Source: Bacillota bacterium (GTDB taxonomy: Bacteria; Bacillota; Desulfotomaculia; Desulfotomaculales; JAJYZD01). Taken from it: 12,844 bases of DNA. The translations under genes and the position numbers were made by a program. Numbering within the stretch: the first letter of the stretch is position 1; every line of letters begins with the position of its first letter. The stretch is from contig JAJYZD010000093.1 of NCBI GenBank assembly GCA_021800315.1, forward strand, positions 1-12,844, written 5' to 3'. Positions 7,631 to 12,844 of the stretch are shown here, piece by piece. Under the pieces are notes generated by a model. It saw only the letters and a program-made list of their open reading frames with translations, searched no databases and was not told the DNA's origin.

Positions 7631-7636
7631 ATTTTA
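7631..7636 (-). promoter_or_regulatory. Possible -10 element for the regulator gene
   Basis: TAAAAT on the minus strand in an otherwise GC-rich stretch, about 75 bp before the ATG at 7555. A -35 match is poor (TTTCCC at 18-bp spacing), so this is tentative. Confidence 0.25.
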
Positions 7637-7672
7637 CCACCGGAAAGGGTGCCGGGGAAACGGGCATTTTAT

Positions 7673-7729
7673 GGGGATCCGGGGCGCGGGCAGGGCGGAT
7701 AGGCGCGGGGTGGGTGGGTTGAGAGCGGG
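7673..7729 (+). other. G-rich stretch with G-quadruplex-type motifs in the divergent promoter region
   Basis: The 366-bp gap between the regulator start and the synthetase start holds G-runs on the + strand. GGGG-4-GGGG-3-GGG-2-GGG (7673-7695) meets the usual four-run pattern. GGGG-T-GGG-T-GGG-8-GGG (7707-7729) nearly does. No sigma-54 or convincing sigma-A promoter for the synthetase was found in the gap. Fold and function are unproven. Confidence 0.45.
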
Positions 7730-7921
7730 TTTCTCCGGCGGGGGTCCTGTCGGGCGCGTGTCTTGAAGATCCCCTGGCCTGGAAAACTGCCCGGGAACTG
7801 CGCCACCGGCACCGGGGCAAGAGGGATATGACTCGTTGTCGGCGGAACATTCCGAATAGCGGGGCGGCGGAGCCGGCCCTGCGGGCGATGGGGACGCTTG
7901 AACAATTTTGGAGGGAATTTG

Positions 7922-9583
7922 ATGGAAGTAGGCAAAACCACGCTGGGTCAACTGGTGGATATAATGGCGGAGCGGTTTCCCGGTCAGGATGCGCTGGTCT
8001 ACCCGGATCCGGGAACCAGGTACACCTACCGTCAGTTTCGCGACGTGTGCAACCAGGCAGCCAAAGGTTTCATGGGACTGGGCATCGAAAAGGGCGAGAA
8101 TATCGCCATCTGGGCCAACAACGTCCCCGAGTGGGTCATTACCCAGTTTTCCACCGGCAAGATGGGGGCCGTTATGGTCACCGTGAACACCAGTTACCGT
8201 GCTTTTGAGCTGGAATACCTCCTGAAACAATCGGACAGTACCACCCTGATCCTGGTCCCGGGCATCCGGGGTCGGGAATACCTGGATACGGTTTACAAAC
8301 TCTGCCCGGAACTGAACGGGTGCGCGCCCGGACGGCTGAAGTCGGCGCGCCTGCCCCTTCTTAAAAACGTGATCCTCATCGGCGACGAAACACTCCCGGG
8401 CATGTACAACTGGGACGAGGTCATGGCCTTGGGCGAGTCCGTGAGCGACCGGGAGTTGGCGGCCCGCCAGGCTTCCCTCGACCCCGGCGACGTCACCAAC
8501 ATGCAGTATACGTCCGGTACCACCGGGTTTCCCAAGGGCGTGATGCTGACCCATACCAACCTCATAGGCAACGCGGTGAGCCTGGCGGAATGTATGGCCT
8601 TCAGCGAAAAGGACCGGCTTTGCATCCCGGTGCCGTTCTTCCATTGTTTCGGCTGCGTCCTGGGCACCCTGACCTGCGTCGTGTCAGGTGCGGCCATGGT
8701 ACCGGTGCCGTCCTTCAACCCGGCCAAGGTACTGGAAACCGTGGAAAAGGAGAAGTGTACCGCCCTGCACGGGGTGCCCACCATGTTCATCGCCGAACTG
8801 GAGCAGATGAACCAGCGGGGGTATGATACTTCGCATCTGCGGACTGGGATCATGGCCGGGTCGCCCTGCCCGATCGAAGTGATGAAGGCGGTGGTCAACA
8901 AGATGGGGGCCCGGGAGATCTGCATTACCTACGGCCAAACCGAGGCTTCGCCCGGGATTACCATGACCCGGACCGACGATCCGCTGGAATTACGGGTGAC
9001 CACCGTGGGCCGTGCCCTGCCCAACGTGGAGGTGAAGATCGTCAACCCCGAGACGGGCGAGACCGTCGCCTCCGGTGCGCAAGGCGAGTTGTGCACCCGC
9101 GGCTACCACGTGATGAAAGGCTACTACAACATGCCCGAAGCCACCGCCCAGGCCATCGACAAGGACAACTGGCTGCATACCGGTGATCTGGCAGTGATGG
9201 ATGAGAACGGCTACTGCAAGATTACCGGCCGGTTGAAAGATATGATCATCCGCGGCGGTGAAAACATCTACCCCCGGGAGATTGAGGAATTCCTGTACAC
9301 CCACCCGCAGCTGAAGGATGTCCAGGTAGTCGGGGTGCCGAGCGAAAAGTACGGGGAGGAAGTTGTGGCTTTCGTCCAGCTGAAGGACGGGCAAAGCGCG
9401 ACGGAAGAAGAGATCAAAGACTACTGCGGGGACAGGATCGCCCGCTTCAAGGTCCCGGCCTTCATTATCTTTGTCGCCGGGTATCCGGTCACGGCCAGCG
9501 GCAAAATTCAAAAATACCGGCTGCGGGAGATGGCGATCAAACAATTGGGCCGGGAGGCGGCGGCTAAAATCGTCACGGCCTGA
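7922..9583 (+). CDS. AMP-forming acyl-CoA synthetase (medium- or branched-chain acyl-CoA ligase)
   Basis: Activates a carboxylic acid with ATP and CoA to acyl-CoA, AMP and pyrophosphate through an acyl-adenylate. In its 553 residues, the P-loop-like motif YTSGTTGFPKG lies at 196-206, YGQTEA at 337-342, HTGD at 419-422 and GRLKDMIIRGGENIYP at about 436-451. The adenylation lysine is in TASGK (Lys528). The overall form resembles FadD-type ligases, not acetyl-CoA synthetase. ATG at 7922 has GGAGGG (7910-7915) at 6-nt spacing; an upstream ATG at 7898 lacks a good site. The gene is divergent from the PAS regulator and lies beside a branched-chain oxidoreductase operon, so isovalerate, isobutyrate or 2-methylbutyrate are reasonable substrate guesses, but longer fatty or aromatic acids remain possible. 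The 550 bp after it hold only mobile-element relics. Confidence 0.9.
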   Translation: MEVGKTTLGQLVDIMAERFPGQDALVYPDPGTRYTYRQFRDVCNQAAKGFMGLGIEKGENIAIWANNVPEWVITQFSTGKMGAVMVTVNTSYRAFELEYLLKQSDSTTLILVPGIRGREYLDTVYKLCPELNGCAPGRLKSARLPLLKNVILIGDETLPGMYNWDEVMALGESVSDRELAARQASLDPGDVTNMQYTSGTTGFPKGVMLTHTNLIGNAVSLAECMAFSEKDRLCIPVPFFHCFGCVLGTLTCVVSGAAMVPVPSFNPAKVLETVEKEKCTALHGVPTMFIAELEQMNQRGYDTSHLRTGIMAGSPCPIEVMKAVVNKMGAREICITYGQTEASPGITMTRTDDPLELRVTTVGRALPNVEVKIVNPETGETVASGAQGELCTRGYHVMKGYYNMPEATAQAIDKDNWLHTGDLAVMDENGYCKITGRLKDMIIRGGENIYPREIEEFLYTHPQLKDVQVVGVPSEKYGEEVVAFVQLKDGQSATEEEIKDYCGDRIARFKVPAFIIFVAGYPVTASGKIQKYRLREMAIKQLGREAAAKIVTA

Positions 9584-9589
9584 CCGGCA

Positions 9590-9751
9590 GGTTTGGCAGG
9601 AACTCCTTCGGACGTAGCAAACCCCGCCTCCTGCTACGTCCAACGAGCTGAACCGGGCGGGCAGCTCCCGCAAGGATCCGCAAACCAATTGGACGTAGTC
9701 GGGACGGGTGAGGTTACAGACCCCATGGCTTCAGCCGTGGGAGGAATGTCA
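9590..9751 (+). mobile_element. IS200/IS605-type right-end relic (TnpB-element 3' end)
   Basis: The segment ends in an 8-bp hairpin, CCCATGGC-TTCA-GCCGTGGG (9722-9741), followed by AGGAATGTCA. This layout (subterminal hairpin with TTCA/TTTA loop then a short tail ending near TGTCA) is typical of IS200/IS605 right ends. Upstream lie GGACGTAGCA/TGCTACGTCC (9610-9641) and a third GGACGTAG at 9691. No intact tnpA or tnpB is present. It may contain the scaffold of a former omegaRNA. Recognition is by remembered end architecture, not by alignment. Confidence 0.5.
9610..9641. repeat. Perfect 10-bp inverted repeat with a third half-copy nearby
   Basis: GGACGTAGCA and TGCTACGTCC flank a 12-nt loop, 26 bp after the synthetase stop. 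GGACGTAG recurs at 9691-9698. There is no T-tract, so it is more likely part of the transposon-end RNA than a terminator, although it could also protect the 3' end of the synthetase mRNA. Confidence 0.6.
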
Positions 9752-9788
9752 GGCTCGTTGCGGGGGCGCTCACCGTGCTCCGTGTGGT

Positions 9789-10085
9789 CTAAGGGATGAA
9801 ATCTTCCAGAATGTTGTTGGTCCCGTCCACGATCGTGATTCCGCCACGGTCTTCCTCAGGCATTTGAAGCACATGGCCCCACAGGCAGGGGCTCTGATGA
9901 TCCAGATGGCTCGTCATGATATTCAGCATCTTCCGGTCATCCTTGCCGAGACCATCAGCAGCCCGGCGTTCCCGCATGGAGTCACAACTCGCCGGCGTCC
10001 GGATTATCGCCGCCGGTCCGGGGGCATCCCGGGCCGGTTCGCTATTGGGGAAGGTCGCCGGGATAAAATTTGTAAAAGTTAGCAA
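9789..10085 (-). pseudogene. Decayed transposase-like fragment
   Basis: An open frame on the minus strand whose last ~56 residues (from about 9959) include LWGHVLQMP, then DGTNNILEDF close to its stop. This recalls the conserved TNNxxExFF segment near the C-terminus of some transposase-like proteins, which is normally followed by a basic K-x-RRR-G-K stretch. After the stop, reading in another frame gives HGERPRNE before the IS200/IS605-type end at 9751, which looks like the frameshifted continuation. There is no plausible N-terminal domain and the first ~40 residues look non-coding. I therefore call it a truncated, frameshifted remnant into which an IS end was placed. Family assignment is tentative; it could be a chance frame. 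Confidence 0.4.
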
Positions 10086-10097
10086 TACTAATTCCTG

Positions 10098-10116
10098 AAA
10101 GCCGGTTAACGGCTTT
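10098..10116. promoter_or_regulatory. Inverted repeat abutting the lonB ribosome site
   Basis: AAAGCCG-GTTAA-CGGCTTT, a perfect 7-bp stem, ends immediately before the GGGGAGG ribosome site (10117-10123) of lonB. The AT-rich stretch at 10062-10093 just upstream (containing TAAAAT and AATACTAAT) is the likeliest promoter zone. The repeat could be a repressor operator or a leader hairpin limiting ribosome access. Confidence 0.4.
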
Positions 10117-10133
10117 GGGGAGGCGTTTGTCCC

Positions 10134-11834
10134 GTGGGCGACCTATCGAGCGGTATCGGCGGTATCCTGACTTTTGTCCAGGTGTTTTTCGCCGTTATTG
10201 TCGGCCTGTATTTCTGGAACCTGATCAAGAGCCAGCAGGTCAGCCGTTTCGCGGTGGAAAAGGAATCCAAGAAAGAATTGGAGAAACTGCAGCGCCTGCG
10301 CGGCATTTCCCTGACCGAGCCTCTTACCGAGCGGACCCGCCCGGTTAAGTTCGCGGAAATCATCGGCCAGGAGGAGGGGCTGAAAGGTTTAAGGGCGGCG
10401 CTGTGCGGCCCCAATCCCCAGCATGTCATAATCTACGGCCCGCCGGGGGTGGGCAAGACGGCGGCGGCCCGGCTGGTTCTGGAAGAGGCCAGGAAGTCGG
10501 CCGTGTCTCCTTTTAAGGAAAACGCCAAGTTCGTGGAGGTCGACGCCACGTGCGCCCGTTTCGACGAGCGGGGTATCGCCGATCCGCTGATCGGCAGCGT
10601 GCACGACCCCATCTATCAGGGTGCGGGACCGCTGGGTATGGCCGGCATCCCCCAGCCCAAGGCCGGCGCCGTCACCAGGGCCCACGGCGGCCTTCTTTTC
10701 ATCGACGAGATAGGAGAGTTGCATCCCATCCAGCTCAACAAGCTGCTGAAAGTCATGGAAGACCGCAAGGTGCTCCTGGAAAGCGCCTATTACAGCGCCG
10801 AGGATCCCAACATCCCCAGCCACATCCACGACATTTTCCAAAACGGGCTGCCGGCCGATTTCCGGATGGTGGGAGCCACCACCCGGTTGCCGGACAGCAT
10901 CTCGCCGGCCATCCGGTCGCGGTGCCTGGAAATCTTTTTCCGCCCGCTTTCTCCCGCGGAAATAGAAGTCATCGCGGCCAATGCCGCGCGGAAGATCGAT
11001 TACCCACTCTCCCCCGGGGTCCTTTCCGTCATAAGCCGTTTCGCGGCGAACGGGCGGGAGGCCGTCAACATCGTTCAAATCGCCGTGGGCATTGCCATTA
11101 CCGAGAACCGGCCCGGTGTAACCGTGCCGGATATCGAATGGGTCATCCAGAGCGGCCGGTATTCTCCGCGCCTCGACCGGAAGGTGCCTGGAGAGCCGCA
11201 GGTGGGCGTGGTCAACGCGCTGGCCGTGGCCGGTCCCAATACCGGTCTGCTCCTGGAGCTGGAAGCCGGCGCCCTGGGCGTGTCCCGCGGCACGGGACGG
11301 GTCACCGTCACCGGCGTGGTGGAGGAGGAGGAACTGGGGGGCGGCGGCAAAACCGTCCGGCGCAAGGGTATGGCCAAGAGCGCGGTGGAGAACGTGCTTA
11401 CCGTGCTGCGGGGTACCATGGACGTCGAGCCAAGGGACTACGACATCCACGTCAACTTTCCGGGAGGCGTGCCCATCGACGGTCCGTCGGCGGGGGTGGC
11501 GGTGGCCACGGCCGTCTACTCGGCCATTACCGGCGTCCCGGTGGACAACCGGGTGGCCATGACCGGCGAGGTATCCATCCGCGGCCTGGTGATGCCGGTC
11601 GGCGGCATCGTGGCCAAGGTGGAGGCGGCGCGGGCCGCCGGGGCCCGCCGGGTATACATCCCGGTGGAAAACAATCAGGAGTTGTTCGGGGAGATCGACG
11701 GCCTGGAGGTGATCGGGGTCACCCACCTGCGGGAAGTCATAAGCGGCAGCCTGGTACAACCGAAGCCGGTGGGGAAGAGAACGGCCATAAACCCTCCCCT
11801 GGAAGTTGTGGGACAGCCGACGTTGATGGCGTGA
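10134..11834 (+). CDS. lonB: ATP-dependent protease LonB, membrane-anchored
   Basis: Lon-family AAA+ serine protease of the Bacillota LonB type. Of 566 residues, a single N-terminal membrane segment spans about 10-30 (ILTFVQVFFAVIVGLYFW), so the protease domains face the cytosol from the membrane. Walker A is GPPGVGKT (102-109) and Walker B LLFIDE (187-192). The Lon catalytic dyad is Ser452 in DGPSAG and Lys495 in GGIVAK, 43 residues apart as in E. coli Lon. It lacks the large N-terminal substrate domain of LonA, which explains the shorter length. GTG at 10134 has GGGGAGG 10 nt upstream, a little long. In B. subtilis lonB is expressed in the forespore and usually sits close to clpX; here 8.2 kb of other genes intervene. 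A strong hairpin follows the stop. Confidence 0.95.
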   Translation: MGDLSSGIGGILTFVQVFFAVIVGLYFWNLIKSQQVSRFAVEKESKKELEKLQRLRGISLTEPLTERTRPVKFAEIIGQEEGLKGLRAALCGPNPQHVIIYGPPGVGKTAAARLVLEEARKSAVSPFKENAKFVEVDATCARFDERGIADPLIGSVHDPIYQGAGPLGMAGIPQPKAGAVTRAHGGLLFIDEIGELHPIQLNKLLKVMEDRKVLLESAYYSAEDPNIPSHIHDIFQNGLPADFRMVGATTRLPDSISPAIRSRCLEIFFRPLSPAEIEVIAANAARKIDYPLSPGVLSVISRFAANGREAVNIVQIAVGIAITENRPGVTVPDIEWVIQSGRYSPRLDRKVPGEPQVGVVNALAVAGPNTGLLLELEAGALGVSRGTGRVTVTGVVEEEELGGGGKTVRRKGMAKSAVENVLTVLRGTMDVEPRDYDIHVNFPGGVPIDGPSAGVAVATAVYSAITGVPVDNRVAMTGEVSIRGLVMPVGGIVAKVEAARAAGARRVYIPVENNQELFGEIDGLEVIGVTHLREVISGSLVQPKPVGKRTAINPPLEVVGQPTLMA

Positions 11835-11851
11835 CAGGGGGAAAAAGCAAA

Positions 11852-11879
11852 ACTCCCGGGGCGGTCTCTTCCCGGGAGT
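11852..11879 (+). terminator. Terminator of lonB
   Basis: A perfect 9-bp stem, ACTCCCGGG and CCCGGGAGT, with a 10-nt loop begins 17 bp after the lonB stop. The following T-tract is delayed and short (CATCCTGGCCTTTT), so efficiency may be moderate. Confidence 0.7.
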
Positions 11880-11900
11880 CATCCTGGCCTTTTACCTAAC

Positions 11901-12230
11901 CGCCGGAAAGTCTCCTCCCTTCAGGGAGGGGACGAAAGAGATGAACCCCGTGAGGGCCGGGGCCGTCAGGCCCACTTACTCAGCTTGCGCGGGTATTGTG
12001 GTCCCCAAGGGACCTGGCCCTGTGCATCTCCACCAGGAAACGGACTTCAGTCTCTGACTGAAGGGCCGCTATGACCGCCGGGTACCCACCAAAAGTGGGC
12101 TGGGACTGGCACCATTCTTGTGGAGCATAACCGCCTTCCCGACTTCTACGATGCGTGTCAACACAAGTCCCCGGCGTCATCGTGAAGCTTGCTCGCACAA
12201 GCTCCGGCCTTTAGGCCCGGGTAGTTGACA
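11901..12230 (+). ncRNA. Structured RNA with IS200/IS605-type ends: candidate stand-alone omegaRNA (HEARO-like)
   Basis: About 330 bp without a credible gene but dense with hairpins on the + strand. These are TCTCCTCCC-TTCA-GGGAGGGGA (11911-11932), GGTCCC-CAA-GGGACC (12000-12014), CTTCAGTC-TCT-GACTGAAG (12045-12063), CCCAC-CAAAA-GTGGG (12085-12099), AGCTTG/CAAGCT (12186-12203) and GGCC-TTTA-GGCC (12206-12217), the last followed by GGGTAGTTGAC. The final hairpin plus tail resembles an IS200/IS605 right end and the first a left-end or 5' hairpin. Overall this recalls the guide-bearing RNAs of IscB/TnpB elements, among them Rfam HEARO. No iscB or tnpB lies beside it, so it would be an orphan, non-autonomous copy. 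It stops 4 bp before the stop codon of the neighbouring coiled-coil gene. The subtype (IscB or TnpB) is not settled. Confidence 0.55.
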
Positions 12231-12233
12231 ACC

Positions 12234-12755
12234 TTACTTGAAGGCGAGTCTCAGCATGACCACGGTAATGGGAACAATTATGACAATCATGGTTCCCATG
12301 AGCCACCGGAAATCGTTCCTCATTTCCTTGCGGAGGTCGGCGAACTCCCCCTTCAACTCTGTACGGAGGTCGGCGATATCCCCCTTCAACTCCGTACGGA
12401 GGTCGGCGAACTCCCCCTTCAACTCTGTACGGAGGTCGGCGATATCCCCCTTCAACTCCGTACGGAGGTCGGCGATATCCCCCTTCAACTCCGTACGGAG
12501 GTCGGCGATATCCCCCTTCAACTCCGTACGGAGGTCGGCGATATCCCCCTTAACCTCTTTGCGCAAGGTTTCGATCTTGTCAGTCATCTCCAGGCGCAGG
12601 CCGTCGATCTTGCCGTCCGTCCGCTCCCGGTCCGCCCGCAGGTCTTGGCGGAGTTCCTTGATTTCCTGAAAGATCGGCCAAGCTACCAGGGCCTTGAGTT
12701 CTTCTTCGGCTCCTGCTGCCACTTCCATACGGGCCTGGTTTTCCATCACCGCCAT
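12234..12755 (-). CDS. Tail-anchored coiled-coil protein with 11-residue repeats, function unknown
   Basis: The 173-residue product is not recognised as a named family. After a charged N-terminus it holds about nine hendecad repeats (residues ~47-146). The first two are diverged (GKIDGLRLEM, DKIETLRKEV) and the rest nearly identical versions of KGDIADLRTEL or KGEFADLRTEL. Isoleucine or phenylalanine recurs every 11 residues, as in long, nearly straight coiled coils. It ends in a hydrophobic segment (about 151-171, WLMGTMIVIIVPITVVMLRL) followed by a short basic tail, so it is probably a C-terminally anchored membrane protein with a cytosolic rod. ATG at 12755 has GAGGTG 4 nt upstream, slightly close. 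It converges on lonB. XhlA-like or DUF1640-like coiled-coil membrane proteins have similar build, but homology is unproven. Confidence 0.8.
   Translation of the reverse strand: MAVMENQARMEVAAGAEEELKALVAWPIFQEIKELRQDLRADRERTDGKIDGLRLEMTDKIETLRKEVKGDIADLRTELKGDIADLRTELKGDIADLRTELKGDIADLRTELKGEFADLRTELKGDIADLRTELKGEFADLRKEMRNDFRWLMGTMIVIIVPITVVMLRLAFK
12328..12558. repeat. Seven 33-bp in-frame tandem repeats
   Basis: Units start at 12328, 12361, 12394, 12427, 12460, 12493 and 12526, sharing the core CGGAGGTCGGCGA; the two edge units are diverged at their outer ends. Two variants exist: GATATC units (encoding GDIADL) and GAACTC units (encoding GEFADL). The GAACTC units also end in ACTCT where complete GATATC units end in ACTCC. 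Order on the + strand is EF, DI, EF, DI, DI, DI, DI. Confidence 0.95.
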
Positions 12756-12844
12756 GGGGCACCTCTTTTCCGGTACAGAAATGATTACGGACTAACGAGG
12801 GTGAAAGGGACAACGTTCAGGAAGACACCTGCTCCGGTGGGGGA

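Noticed and set aside
7775..7790. Sigma-54 promoter for the acyl-CoA synthetase (TGGCCTGGAAAACTGC)
   Set aside because: The GG to GC spacing is 11 nt instead of the near-invariant 10, and the -12 half is weak.
9593..9799. 68-residue + strand frame after the acyl-CoA synthetase
   Set aside because: It runs through the IS-type end hairpin and inverted repeats, with no ribosome site or domain.
10389..11882. 497-residue minus-strand and 449-residue + strand frames over lonB
   Set aside because: Shadows of a GC-rich gene. Both are low in recognisable motifs and rich in Arg, Gly, His and Pro, and the lonB frame has all catalytic motifs.
12107..12122. Sigma-54-like match TGGCACCATTCTTGTG on the + strand
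   Set aside because: The -12 GC is replaced by GT, there is no suitable gene downstream, and it lies inside the structured RNA.
11980..12198. 72-residue minus-strand frame
   Set aside because: It lies wholly within the structured RNA segment, has no clear ribosome site and no recognisable domain. Its conservation would reflect the RNA.
12328..12558. CRISPR array
   Set aside because: The 33-bp units are directly adjacent with no spacers, and they keep an intact reading frame in a coiled-coil gene.
12238..12669. 143-residue frame on the + strand across the tandem repeats
   Set aside because: Mirror of the coiled-coil gene. The minus-strand product has hendecad periodicity, a membrane anchor and a ribosome site; the + product has none of these.

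Overview
The window reads as part of a chromosome from a GC-rich, spore-forming, anaerobic Bacillota (Clostridia, in the broad Peptococcaceae/Moorella/Desulfotomaculum neighbourhood). Grounds: strong AGGAGG-type ribosome sites, clpP-clpX followed further on by a LonB-type protease (a Bacillota neighbourhood), a ferredoxin-dependent 2-oxoacid oxidoreductase, and a sigma-54 regulator of Gram-positive style. The genus cannot be fixed from sequence reading alone.

Layout. 35-1893 (+): clpP and clpX, 17 bp apart, ending at a hairpin shared with the converging operon. 5596-1968 (-): a tight five-gene operon of leucine/branched-chain amino acid dehydrogenase, a 2x[4Fe-4S] ferredoxin-like delta subunit, and the alpha, beta and gamma subunits of a 2-oxoacid:ferredoxin oxidoreductase, most likely the branched-chain (VOR) type. 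7555-5819 (-): a PAS-PAS-AAA+-Fis sigma-54 activator that ends at its own intrinsic terminator. Between it and the operon is a textbook -24/-12 promoter (5643-5658) with a candidate activator site about 65 bp further upstream. 7922-9583 (+): an AMP-forming acyl-CoA synthetase divergent from the regulator. 9584-10133: a 550-bp scar with an IS200/IS605-type right-end hairpin and a decayed transposase-like fragment. 10134-11834 (+): lonB with an N-terminal membrane anchor. 11835-12233: the lonB terminator and a highly structured segment with IS200/IS605-like end hairpins, read as a stand-alone omegaRNA/HEARO-like RNA without its nuclease gene. 12755-12234 (-): a tail-anchored coiled-coil protein built of 11-residue repeats encoded by near-identical 33-bp tandem repeats.

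How it works together. The dehydrogenase deaminates Leu/Ile/Val to branched 2-oxoacids. The oxidoreductase converts these to branched acyl-CoAs plus CO2 and reduced ferredoxin, and the acyl-CoA synthetase links the acyl-CoA pool to free branched acids. The arrangement parallels the SigL/BkdR-controlled bkd operon of Bacillus subtilis, with the lipoamide-dependent dehydrogenase complex replaced by an anaerobic ferredoxin enzyme. It could also run in reverse, making amino acids from branched acids. This metabolic island lies between clpX and lonB, which are commonly close neighbours in Bacillota.
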